A DNA stretch of 12,712 bases from Syntrophomonas sp. UBA5288. GTDB lineage: Bacteria > Bacillota > Syntrophomonadia > Syntrophomonadales > Syntrophomonadaceae. Both the position numbers and the translations under genes were made by a program. Shown piece after piece: positions 6,144 through 12,712 of the stretch. Positions within the stretch are counted from its first letter, which is position 1. Each line of letters opens with the position of its first letter. The notes below the pieces were generated by a model. It made no database searches. It was not told the DNA's origin and saw only the letters and a program-made list of their open reading frames with translations. The DNA lies in NCBI GenBank assembly GCA_002408445.1, contig DHSK01000014.1, forward strand, positions 1 through 12,712. Reading direction: 5' to 3'.

Positions 6144-6520
6144 AATTTTTTCTCTCCAATCCTTATAAATCTTTGCATTTTTAATTAATATTAAAATAGC
6201 CTTTTTCAACAATGCAATCCACCAATTTTTTCGGTTTGTAGGGTAGCATTATTCAGATAGTTTCATGTTCAAAAGTTTCCTTCAATTCTCTTCTCAATCA
6301 GAAGGTTAATATTCAGCCTAGTAACAATAAGCTCTACTGCTTCGGCATGGAAAGCTTCAATCATTTCGCCCGGTAATCAGTATATGCTGAAACTATATAC
6401 TTATCGCCCATTTATGTGCCTTCCCTATATTTATTTGGGTTTCTTCAAAAGCTATATAAATATTTATCAAAGAACGCTTATTCTTTCTTTAATTGGCCTT
6501 AACTGGAAAGCTAATTGCAA
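6144..6520. other. Intergenic stretch between lipS2 and the Cys-rich gene
   Basis: No gene is supported. A minus-strand frame of 31 codons (6269-6364, beginning MIEAFHAEAVELIVTRLN) reads like protein but has no clear SD and may be a gene fragment. A small hairpin AAAGAA-N6-TTCTTT (6469-6486) followed on the minus strand by AT-rich sequence could weakly terminate the lipoate operon; there is no proper T-run. Confidence 0.35.
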
Positions 6521-7444
6521 TTATTGCTTCCCTGTGCTAGGTGACAAGCAGCAGCACGCTTCGAAAAAATTGGGTTGCAGACCTTGCTCCAAGCAATAGT
6601 TAACAGTACTTTCATCTGGATAGGCAATCGTTGAGAATCCTAAATCGACGGCTTTCCTTTCTAGTTCCCGCTTATATTTTCCGGCTGGCCGAGCGCATCC
6701 CAGTGTGAGAGGTGTATTTTTTGCGGTTTTTACCGCAGCTTCCATGACCGAACTAACGTCTTGCAAAGGAGGGGGTTGAATATCAGCCATATTTGTGCCT
6801 TTAATAGGTGTCAGGATTACCAATACGATATTATCTGGTTTAGTCTGTGCAATCATTTCCAAAGCTCTGTATTCACCTTTAATTTGTCCAAAATGCAGGC
6901 CAATAACAACATGAGGTGAAAAATGTAAGGCTAGCTCGTTACAGATCAACATTGATTCTAGATAATCCTCTGGTTTTGCATCCAAGTGATATACCTGGCG
7001 AATGGTAGTTATGTCACCTATAATATCCATCGACACCTGATGAACTCCAGCATTTTTGAGTCCTACAGCAGTCGAATAATCTAAAATTCCAGTATGAACC
7101 ACAACCTGAAAACCTGCTGCTACGGTCTCCCCAATTACCTCTAGAACTGGTTTCAAAGGTACTCTGCCTTCTTGATTTGCACCACCGCTAATCAATATTC
7201 CTGTACATCCTTGTTCCTTTAATAGCTTAACCTGCTGATGGAATCGCTGCGGCGTTGCGACAGGCAACATGGTATTAAGAAGCTTGGCATTACAATGTTC
7301 ACAATTACAAGCGCAGCTTGTACCAGTGATACTAACATTTACGAAAGCAGCTGGTTGATTTTGGAAATATTGATTATGATATTTTTTTGCTGACGGTATT
7401 GCAAAATAAATTTGCTCTGATTTAATCTGAAGATCTTTAGCCAT
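6521..7444 (-). CDS. lipS2: Radical SAM protein, LipS2-type lipoyl synthase subunit
   Basis: A 307-residue radical SAM protein of the group long annotated as a 'biotin synthase homologue'. The Fe-S motif is C44-x3-C48-x2-C51 (CACNCEHC) just after VSITGTS. GILISGGANQEGRVPL and VVHTGILDYSTAVGLKNAGV are typical of this group, as is LGCARPAGKYKREL near the C-terminus. Extra cysteines, C284 and the triplet C297-C299, could bind the auxiliary cluster that donates sulfur. LipS1 and LipS2 together replace LipA, inserting sulfur at C6 and C8 of a protein-bound octanoyl chain. The ATG overlaps the end of the upstream radical SAM gene by 8 bp, with GAGGT eight bases before it. Last gene of the operon. 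Calling it LipS2 rather than LipS1 rests on memory of sizes and family features and could be reversed. Confidence 0.82.
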   Translation of the reverse strand: MAKDLQIKSEQIYFAIPSAKKYHNQYFQNQPAAFVNVSITGTSCACNCEHCNAKLLNTMLPVATPQRFHQQVKLLKEQGCTGILISGGANQEGRVPLKPVLEVIGETVAAGFQVVVHTGILDYSTAVGLKNAGVHQVSMDIIGDITTIRQVYHLDAKPEDYLESMLICNELALHFSPHVVIGLHFGQIKGEYRALEMIAQTKPDNIVLVILTPIKGTNMADIQPPPLQDVSSVMEAAVKTAKNTPLTLGCARPAGKYKRELERKAVDLGFSTIAYPDESTVNYCLEQGLQPNFFEACCCLSPSTGKQ

Positions 7445-8483
7445 TTATTTTTACCTCATCCCCAAATTGGGTTTTTATAAGATCTATATCTTTTTTTTCC
7501 GGTATAAAGGGAAAATTGCGCAGATCCTGATTAACTCTTTCATTTGCAAATGGACGGTTGCATGCCACTTGCCCATCCCTGCCAGGGCAGCCTGATGTCA
7601 TAAAGGCTAACCCTTCATTAATATATTTTTGAATGTCTACGCCATAATCAATAATTTCATCCTTCTCGTTAAATGAAATATCACTGCCGCTTATTATCCC
7701 CTCATTAATGAGATAACGTGCCAGTTGAATGCGCCGATACTGCTCCATAGGGGGCTGGGGATGATCCTGAAGCTGACTTCCTTGCTCCGGATAAAAGGAA
7801 AACATATGTGACCTAGCACCCATTTTGTAAGCCCGGTCTATACTTAAGACCATCTCTTTCTCTGTTTCGCCCAAACCCACCACAAAATGTACACCCGTTT
7901 TTACAGGGCCAAATACTTCCACTGCTTCTTCAACCAAATCCCAATACTTTTTCCACTTATGCGGTCCCCTGACGCCCTTGCCCCGGTGCTGCTCAAACAG
8001 TTCGTCAGTGGCAGTATCAATAGCGATGCCTATATGATCTGCCCCAGCATCGTGTAACTTTTGCAGATCTTCTCTTCCTTTCATCACTGTTGGTGATACC
8101 AGAGCACTAATTGGCAAATCCGTGTTTTCTTTAAACTGTTTGATAATTATTACGCTATCCTTCATGGACGCGCTATTGGTAATCATGGATATGCAAACCC
8201 GTTTAAACGGATGAGGCTGTGTTTTAAGCTGTTGCAGTATTTGAGCCATACTATAGGTGGGCCATTTAACGCGTATAAAAGTCTTATCTATTAATTTTTC
8301 TCTACTGCGCCCAAGGCCGCAATAGCTGCAGGCAGCTTTACAGCCATTTTCATATATCAGCAATATATTCAGACAAGTTGATTTGGCATTACGAAAAAAC
8401 TTCCCAGGCTCTAACCCCAAACACATTGCGCCCGCCAAACTTGTCTGCACCCACTCCGGACTCTCTCTAACTTTTTGTATCAT
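7437..8483 (-). CDS. lipS1: Radical SAM protein, LipS1-type lipoyl synthase subunit
   Basis: A 348-residue radical SAM protein with motif C48-x3-C52-x2-C55 (CKAACSYCGLG) after NILLIYENG. Mid-protein blocks are VCISMITNSASM, ISALVSPTVM and HIGIAIDTATDELF. They are followed by GVHFVVGLGETEKEM and FSFYPEQGSQL, as in BioB/LipA-related barrels. Additional cysteines C21 and C37 near the N-terminus, and the SGCPGRDGQVACNRPFANE block near the C-terminus, are candidates for an auxiliary Fe-S cluster. It would act with the next protein on an octanoylated carrier. Start is clear: AGGAGGT lies seven bases before the ATG. It begins 18 bases after the LipT-like gene and overlaps the second radical SAM gene by 8 bp, supporting a stoichiometric pair. 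The LipS1/LipS2 assignment within the pair is less certain than the pair itself. Confidence 0.82.
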   Translation of the reverse strand: MIQKVRESPEWVQTSLAGAMCLGLEPGKFFRNAKSTCLNILLIYENGCKAACSYCGLGRSREKLIDKTFIRVKWPTYSMAQILQQLKTQPHPFKRVCISMITNSASMKDSVIIIKQFKENTDLPISALVSPTVMKGREDLQKLHDAGADHIGIAIDTATDELFEQHRGKGVRGPHKWKKYWDLVEEAVEVFGPVKTGVHFVVGLGETEKEMVLSIDRAYKMGARSHMFSFYPEQGSQLQDHPQPPMEQYRRIQLARYLINEGIISGSDISFNEKDEIIDYGVDIQKYINEGLAFMTSGCPGRDGQVACNRPFANERVNQDLRNFPFIPEKKDIDLIKTQFGDEVKING

Positions 8484-8501
8484 AACAATTACCTCCTAAA
8501 A

Positions 8502-9560
8502 TCAAGCGAAAACTAACCATGTATCATGAATCAGGTCAGTAAATGCCTCCGGTTCCATAGTCCATTTATTATCCATTCTGCATCGCTGTGCAGTTGCATG
8601 TTCCAAATGGCGGCCCAAGATTTTTCTCCAGGCTAGCTCGTAATTACTCAGTAATGAAATGTCATTCTTTTTTAGTGCTTCAGCGGCTGCTTTACCTGCT
8701 AAACGACCACATACAACTGCATTCATGATTCCTCCGGCACTAACCGGGTGGGTCTGGCCTGCTGCATCACCTGCCAAGAGTATGTTTTCATGCACCAATT
8801 TAGGCAATGGCCCCCCTACAGGTGCAATTCCACCTGTTTTAAAAATAGGCTTTTCATTTTTAACAACACCCTCGGCAATCATTTTGCTTACAAAACGGCT
8901 GTGCAGTTCTGTAAGCCTGTCGCCCGCCTCCATACTTACTCCCACTCCTACGTTAGCAAATTTGCCCTTTGGGAACATCCAAGCATATCCGCCAATATAT
9001 TCGGGACTAAAGTAGATTTCTGTATCGCTTTTATCTTTGGTAAGCGGCAAAGTCCACTGTACAGCAGGCATAAAATATTCATTTCTGCTGTTCATCCAAG
9101 CCCCGACTGTTGAGCGCGGTCCATCTGCTCCTATAATACAACGGCACTGAATCTCTTTTGTTTCACCTCTTACTGCAACCTTTATATCATCATTAATACA
9201 TTCAAGCGCTCTGGCTCCTGTCCAAAGTTCAGCTCCGGCATTTACTGCTTCTTCCGCCAGCTGCAGATCAAACATCTTTCGATCCAACATATAACCAGGT
9301 GCATGCAAAGCTGAACATAGTTCATCATTTATATAGGTAAGCATTCTTCCAGTTTTTTGCGTGATCATTTCTGAACGAACATTCACATAGTGTTTGATTT
9401 GCTGCGGAACATATTCGGCACATTGCACAGGGGATCCGGGTATTGTCTTTCTCTCCAACAGCAGTACCTCAACTCCCTTTTTAGCCGCTTCAGCGGCTGC
9501 ACAGCTGCCGGCAGGGCCTGCTCCGACAACGATCAGATCATATCGCTTGTTAATTAACAT
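8502..9560 (-). CDS. lipT: LipT-like FAD oxidoreductase (geranylgeranyl reductase family)
   Basis: A 352-residue flavoprotein. The N-terminal dinucleotide-binding motif is VVGAGPAG (11-18), ending in LLLER. PVQCAEYVP follows, as in the geranylgeranyl-reductase family. IGADGPRSTVG is the second FAD motif, and LLAGDAAGQTHPVSAGGI (GD at 264-265) the third. On its own this would be called a geranylgeranyl reductase, but its place between a lipoate ligase and the two lipoyl-synthase-type radical SAM genes matches LipT, a flavoprotein of the sLpl/LipS1/LipS2 pathway. There it is proposed to supply electrons or take part in sulfur insertion; the exact role is unproven. The start codon overlaps the end of the upstream ligase gene by 11 bp, indicating coupling. 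Confidence 0.83.
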   Translation of the reverse strand: MLINKRYDLIVVGAGPAGSCAAAEAAKKGVEVLLLERKTIPGSPVQCAEYVPQQIKHYVNVRSEMITQKTGRMLTYINDELCSALHAPGYMLDRKMFDLQLAEEAVNAGAELWTGARALECINDDIKVAVRGETKEIQCRCIIGADGPRSTVGAWMNSRNEYFMPAVQWTLPLTKDKSDTEIYFSPEYIGGYAWMFPKGKFANVGVGVSMEAGDRLTELHSRFVSKMIAEGVVKNEKPIFKTGGIAPVGGPLPKLVHENILLAGDAAGQTHPVSAGGIMNAVVCGRLAGKAAAEALKKNDISLLSNYELAWRKILGRHLEHATAQRCRMDNKWTMEPEAFTDLIHDTWLVFA

Positions 9561-10629
9561 CGCCTTCTTCCTTGACCGCCTCTATGATTGCACATGCAAA
9601 GTCTTCAGCATTCACATGCGGAATACGGACATGACGGCTTAAGAAAAACGACTGTACATTTTTACGTATATCCTCTTCGCGTGCGGAACTATTCTTAAGC
9701 ACCGCTTCCAAGTCCAGAATAATCCTTTCCGGATAAGCGAAAAAATCACCGGTAATAAATACTGTTTTCAGAAGCTGCCGCGGAAGATCAACGCGTACTG
9801 ATACTCGTATCAGTCCACCTGTACTTTTATAGTCCACAACCTTTAGCTGGTTATTCTGTACTTTTCGATCTCCGTATATCCATTCTTCAGATTGGATATA
9901 TGGCAGAATTTTATTTAGGCGCTTTTCCTCTTCTTCTGTAAGCTTACCTGGTTCCAGTTCTATTTGTAATACTTCCTCGAACCCTTGTGCCATAGCCTTT
10001 TTTATATCGTCCATGGCCGGCATGTTTTCTCCCAAAATTTCTTTGAGACAAGTTACTCGTGTTCGAAAAGACTCCACAGCCTTGTCATCTATTTTTTTCA
10101 ACGGCAGCTTTAGGCAAGCCATCATAGTATCTACATTAAAATCGGTCAACAGGGTACCCTGGTAAACAAACGCTTTGCCTAATTCTTTCCCACCGGTGCC
10201 GCTGATCTTCCGGCCGCCAACTTCTATATCATTTTTGGGCCGAAAATTAGCGGAAACACCTAATTTTTTTAAACCAGCCACTCCACCTTCACAAAAGTAT
10301 TGATACAGGTCTTCCAGCCGGGCAGGCATGCCAGGTTTATTGCGGTCAGTGTAAATCTCCCATCCCAACTGGTTTTCATCCCAGTATAGATTTCCGCCTC
10401 CGGAGATACGTCGGTTGATGTCCAGGCCGTGTTCACGGCAATAATCTTCTTCAATTTCAAGTTCTACCGACTGATGATAACCCACCAGCACACAGGGTTT
10501 GAATTGCAGGAAATGCAAGGTATCAGGTGATAATCCTTCGCGGCGGCACTCCAGCAGCACTTGACTTAAGGCAGTATTTTCGGCAGCACTCAAAATGCCA
10601 GTATCAAGCAATCTCCACTTCTTATTCAT
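9550..10629 (-). CDS. sLpl(AB): Lipoate-protein ligase with fused accessory domain, sLpl(AB) type
   Basis: A 359-residue ligase with both parts of a complete enzyme. The catalytic domain (about 1-230) contains INRRISGGGNLYWDENQLGW (71-90), the lipoate/ATP-binding loop. PKNDIEVGGRKISGTG follows at 131-146, with K141 the catalytic lysine, and then FVYQGTLLTDFN. The accessory domain (about 250-359) carries VVDYKSTGGLIRVSVRVDLP and VFITGDFFAYPE, typical of LplB. It would adenylate octanoate or lipoate and attach it to the H-like carrier encoded just upstream. I chose ATG 10629 because GAGGG precedes it by eight bases; a GTG at 10638 is too close to that SD. It overlaps the carrier gene by 8 bp and LipT by 11 bp. 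The fused AB form is the one reported with LipS1/LipS2. Confidence 0.88.
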   Translation of the reverse strand: MNKKWRLLDTGILSAAENTALSQVLLECRREGLSPDTLHFLQFKPCVLVGYHQSVELEIEEDYCREHGLDINRRISGGGNLYWDENQLGWEIYTDRNKPGMPARLEDLYQYFCEGGVAGLKKLGVSANFRPKNDIEVGGRKISGTGGKELGKAFVYQGTLLTDFNVDTMMACLKLPLKKIDDKAVESFRTRVTCLKEILGENMPAMDDIKKAMAQGFEEVLQIELEPGKLTEEEEKRLNKILPYIQSEEWIYGDRKVQNNQLKVVDYKSTGGLIRVSVRVDLPRQLLKTVFITGDFFAYPERIILDLEAVLKNSSAREEDIRKNVQSFFLSRHVRIPHVNAEDFACAIIEAVKEEGDVN

Positions 10630-11056
10630 GCTTTTCACCCTCTTGGGCTTCCAGCCAAACCTGCTTCTCTACCCACCTGGAATATTTTTCAGCATCCATC
10701 ATGTCATTGAGCTGAGTGTTATCTGCCATGTCAATCTCGTATAGCCAGCCATTTTTATAGGAGTTTTCATTTATAGGTTTCGGATTTACTAATAGTTCCT
10801 CATTAATAACAGCTATAGTGCCACTGATCGGAGCTTGGAGGGAGCCTACCCATTTACCGGCCTCAATTGAGCCAAATTCTTCTCCCTGCTGGATTGTTTG
10901 CCCCTCTTTTCCTAGTTCCAGATAAAGCACATCGCCTATTTCTCTCTGTCCATAGTCGCTTAAACCCACTTGAACTCGATTTCCTATTCTTCTTAACCAA
11001 TAGCTTTCTTTGTTGTATAGTAAATCGTCCGGAAATTCATAATTGTTTATTTTCAT
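10622..11056 (-). CDS. gcvH: GcvH-like lipoyl carrier protein
   Basis: A 144-residue H-protein-type lipoyl domain. VQVGLSDYGQREIGDVLYLE (28-47) matches the GcvH core (VGITDYAQ...LGDIVYVELP). GSIEAGKWVGSLQAPISGTI (62-81) matches the lipoylation loop: K68 lies eight residues before the proline of the PxSG turn, exactly where the lipoyl lysine sits. LLVNPKPINENSYKNGWLYE follows, as in the family. The residues around the lysine (AGKWVGS) are unusual for a glycine-cleavage H protein, which normally has ESVKA-S. No gcvP or gcvT is in the window. Its partners are two ligases and the lipoyl-assembly genes, so it is probably a dedicated carrier on which lipoate is built, comparable to LbpA of the sHdr pathway. 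GGAGGT lies ten bases before the ATG. Confidence 0.88.
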   Translation of the reverse strand: MKINNYEFPDDLLYNKESYWLRRIGNRVQVGLSDYGQREIGDVLYLELGKEGQTIQQGEEFGSIEAGKWVGSLQAPISGTIAVINEELLVNPKPINENSYKNGWLYEIDMADNTQLNDMMDAEKYSRWVEKQVWLEAQEGEKHE

Positions 11057-11122
11057 TTTATTTTTTACCTCCGTTATTTCATGAGTAACGTAACTAGTTC
11101 ATTTTAAGATCATAATTTGCTA

Positions 11123-12043
11123 TTACAGTTTTAAATTCTTATATGGCTTACATTCATAAGTACTATCACGATAAATCTCTCCCTGTCTTAAAAAATAGAA
11201 CTCTTTGATTAGTTCATCTCTTGTCAAAAACATGTACTCACTTTCATTTTTCAAATGGTGTAGATAGACCCCTTCGCTTATCTTCACCTTTCGGTTAGTA
11301 TTACGCCGCCCTGGTTTCTTTAGCCAGTCAGGAGCTGTGAGCGCTTTACGTGATAATATAATCTGCTGTTTTAATTTATCGTCTATAATAGCTGGTTGTA
11401 ATTCTTCGAATATTTGTTCAAAAGCTTCGCAAAACCAGTCCATCACCAGATCATGGGGAACAGGTTCATATTGATATTCGGCAACTGTGCACATATTATG
11501 GTGCATAGATTCTTCTAGAAGTTCGGTATACTTTATATTGGGAGATTTCAGAACCCGGGCCATACACGTATAATCAAAATTTAAAAGAACATTACCGGAT
11601 AAAGCAACACAATCACCTATTTCTCCCGCTCCGTTCCCGGAGCATTTACGGCCATTACATACTAAATCTGCCGGTGCTTTCCACTTTGTCTGCATACCCA
11701 GTTTTTCGTAAACTTGAATAGCAGGCTGCAACATCTTTTCAAAAAGCAACTCCTTATGCATTGGTATCATTTTATTGCTTCTTTTCAGCACTACCTGATA
11801 GAAGAATTGATTTTCATCTAAAAGGACTACTCCACCTCCAATCTTACGGCGCAGTAAATTAATATCATGAGCCTGGCAATAATCTATATCAATTTCTTGA
11901 GACAAATCATCATGTATCCCCAGACATACATAAGATTCATCCGGAGAACATAACACCAGCCCTTCTCTTCCGAGTTCTGCCAAAGCGTGGTAATAGCACT
12001 GGGATTCCCACCAGCTTATCCTTCCTAATGCGTATAAATCCAA
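11123..12043 (-). CDS. Second lipoate-protein-ligase-like protein
   Basis: A 306-residue protein of the biotin/lipoate ligase fold. LLRRKIGGGVVLLDENQFFY (63-82) is the lipoate-binding loop. PADLVCNGRKCSGNG (124-138) supplies the catalytic lysine K133, but the ND pair usual before this segment is replaced by AD. VALSGNVLLNFDY continues the fold. The C-terminal part lacks a clear LplB-like domain, unlike its neighbour, so activity or substrate may differ (an octanoyl-transferase-like role is possible). I chose a TTG start at 12043 because a perfect AGGAGG (12058-12053) precedes it by nine bases and the family N-terminus begins there. An upstream start at 12130 would lie in insertion-sequence repeats and add 29 residues unlike the family. 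The H-like carrier follows after 66 bases. Confidence 0.85.
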   Translation of the reverse strand: MDLYALGRISWWESQCYYHALAELGREGLVLCSPDESYVCLGIHDDLSQEIDIDYCQAHDINLLRRKIGGGVVLLDENQFFYQVVLKRSNKMIPMHKELLFEKMLQPAIQVYEKLGMQTKWKAPADLVCNGRKCSGNGAGEIGDCVALSGNVLLNFDYTCMARVLKSPNIKYTELLEESMHHNMCTVAEYQYEPVPHDLVMDWFCEAFEQIFEELQPAIIDDKLKQQIILSRKALTAPDWLKKPGRRNTNRKVKISEGVYLHHLKNESEYMFLTRDELIKEFYFLRQGEIYRDSTYECKPYKNLKL

Positions 12044-12059
12044 TTTTATATTCCTCCTG

Positions 12060-12151
12060 TGTTTTTTGCAAGAACTTTTTCCTAAAAGTTGCAAGTAATT
12101 TTTCCATAGTATTGCAACTCCAATTTCCACAATGTTGCAAGTTCTATTTCC
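12060..12151 (-). repeat. Four 23-bp tandem repeats at the IS21-type element end
   Basis: On the minus strand four consecutive units have the pattern GGAAA-N6-TTGCAA-N6. TTGCAA occurs at 12066, 12089, 12112 and 12135, a spacing of exactly 23 in each case. The last unit ends AAAACA, giving the TG...CA terminus expected of an insertion sequence. IS21-family elements carry multiple transposase-binding repeats at their tips, so these are probably IstA sites. The outer boundary is 12060 or 12058. Confidence 0.75.
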
Positions 12152-12173
12152 CTGCCATTACAGGGAAATAGAA
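12142..12173. repeat. Perfect 13-bp inverted repeat inside the IS end
   Basis: TTCTATTTCCCTG and its exact complement flank a six-base loop. It sits between the last IS gene and the 23-bp repeats and overlaps the innermost one. No T-run follows, so it is not a standard terminator; it could block read-through or form part of the transposase binding region. Confidence 0.7.
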
Positions 12174-12198
12174 GAATTGCAGGCATTTGTTACTTGAG

Positions 12199-12393
12199 TT
12201 AATCAGTAAGAATAGTCCCGTTTTTATAATCGCGGATATCATGTCGGATGTTCTCATATAGACCCTGTTCGCTGAATTCGTAAGGAAAAGGCTCTTCTCC
12301 ATATTTTGCAAGCAAATACCGTTTGAATCCTTTAGAGAAATACATCCTGTATGTATGTTCAAGTTTCTCAATGATTTTAGGGGTTACAATCAT
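12199..12393 (-). CDS. Small protein coupled to istB, function unknown
   Basis: A 64-residue frame starting at ATG 12393, one base after the istB stop (TGA-C-ATG). A perfect AGGAGG within the end of istB lies nine bases upstream, so coupled translation is likely. The product (MIVTPKIIEKLEHTYRMYFS at the start) is charged and aromatic-rich, with no membrane segment or motif I can name. It lies within the element end, inside the repeats, so it travels with the IS21-type element as an accessory gene. I do not know a function. Confidence 0.55.
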   Translation of the reverse strand: MIVTPKIIEKLEHTYRMYFSKGFKRYLLAKYGEEPFPYEFSEQGLYENIRHDIRDYKNGTILTD

Positions 12394-12394
12394 G

Positions 12395-12712
12395 TCAGTT
12401 ATCCTCCTTCCTGGCTGTTGGGGCAATTGAACCGTAAAGCTCATTAATGCTGGATTCCCGTAACCGGTTGTTCTCTCCCGGGAACAGCAGTAGATAACAG
12501 TGGTGCATGAGCCTGCCGATAAGAGCCGCCGTCATTTGCTCGTCGTAAAGGACGTTGACCCATCGAGAGAATTCCAGGTTGGTGTTCAGGATTACGGACT
12601 TCTGCTCATGGATCTCACAGAGATAGTCAAAGAGCAACTGGGCCCCGGTGCGGTCGTAGGGGACATAGCCAAATTCATCAAGGATAATGACAGATGCTTT
12701 ATTCAGTTTTTT
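12395..12712 (-). CDS. istB: IstB-type ATPase of an IS21-family element (5' part outside window)
   Basis: The C-terminal 105 residues of the AAA+ helper of transposition, running off the right edge. SVIILDEFGYVPYDRTGAQL is the Walker B region and its typical IstB continuation. LFDYLCEIHEQKSVILNTNL with FSRWVNVLYDEQMTAALIGR and LMHHCYLLLF complete the conserved C-terminal part. IstB remodels target DNA and activates the IstA transposase, which should lie beyond the right edge because istA precedes istB in this family. The frame is intact, so the element may be active or recent. Confidence 0.93.
   Translation of the reverse strand, partial: KKLNKASVIILDEFGYVPYDRTGAQLLFDYLCEIHEQKSVILNTNLEFSRWVNVLYDEQMTAALIGRLMHHCYLLLFPGENNRLRESSINELYGSIAPTARKEDN

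Larger units (their letters stand above)
12060..12712 (-). mobile_element. Terminal part of an IS21-family insertion sequence
   Basis: Contains the end of istB, one small coupled gene, a 13-bp inverted repeat and four 23-bp terminal repeats. The tip ends two bases or fewer from the AGGAGG of the first lipoate gene, so the element separates that operon from its former upstream region. The other end, istA and the target duplication lie outside the window. Confidence 0.8.

Noticed and set aside
8502..9560. Isoprenoid geranylgeranyl reductase
   Set aside because: The fold matches, but the gene overlaps a lipoate ligase gene and precedes the lipoyl-synthase-type radical SAM pair, so LipT is the better reading.
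12066..12140. Four regularly spaced TTGCAA units as a CRISPR array or replication iterons
   Set aside because: The 23-bp period leaves no spacers, there are no cas or rep genes, and the units end at an IS21-type terminus.
11937..12140. Minus-strand frame overlapping the lipoate ligase N-terminus
   Set aside because: It is out of frame with the conserved ligase sequence and starts in the IS repeats.

Overview
The window looks like accessory chromosome of an anaerobic Firmicute, probably near the Desulfitobacterium/Desulfosporosinus/Acetonema groups. This rests on strong Shine-Dalgarno (SD) sequences, Firmicutes-style promoters and the gene content, not on any marker gene. It carries two notable systems: a mercury-methylation pair, hgcAB, behind an ArsR-type regulator, and a six-gene lipoate-assembly operon of the recently described LipS1/LipS2/LipT/sLpl type.

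Layout. Bases 1-1086 (minus): a class I methyltransferase, cut by the left edge, translationally coupled to an FmdE-family protein. FmdE is preceded by a structured leader ending in a terminator-like hairpin. Bases 1316-3547 (plus): a strong promoter; an ArsR-family repressor gene with near-identical operator-like palindromes on both sides; a decayed arsenate reductase (arsC) remnant with two in-frame TAG codons; then hgcA and hgcB. Bases 3695-5176 (minus): a soluble chemoreceptor with a C-terminal zinc-binding CZB domain, convergent with hgcB. Bases 5177-6520: mostly non-coding, with a 26-bp-arm inverted repeat and a small cysteine-rich protein gene. Bases 6521-12043 (minus): the lipoate operon, transcribed in the order lipoate-ligase-like gene, H-protein-like carrier, fused sLpl(AB) ligase, LipT flavoprotein, LipS1 and LipS2. 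Bases about 12060-12712 (minus): the istB end of an IS21-family insertion sequence, with four 23-bp repeats at its tip. The tip lies against the ribosome-binding site of the first lipoate gene.

How the genes may work together. HgcA (corrinoid methyl carrier) and HgcB (2x[4Fe-4S] ferredoxin) are the pair required for mercury methylation in known organisms; an ArsR repressor in front suggests arsenic or metal control. In the lipoate operon the ligases would load an octanoyl or lipoyl group onto the H-like carrier, the two radical SAM proteins would insert the sulfurs, and LipT would act as an associated flavoprotein. No glycine-cleavage P or T genes, dehydrogenase genes or sHdr genes are in view, so the consumer of the lipoylated carrier is unknown.
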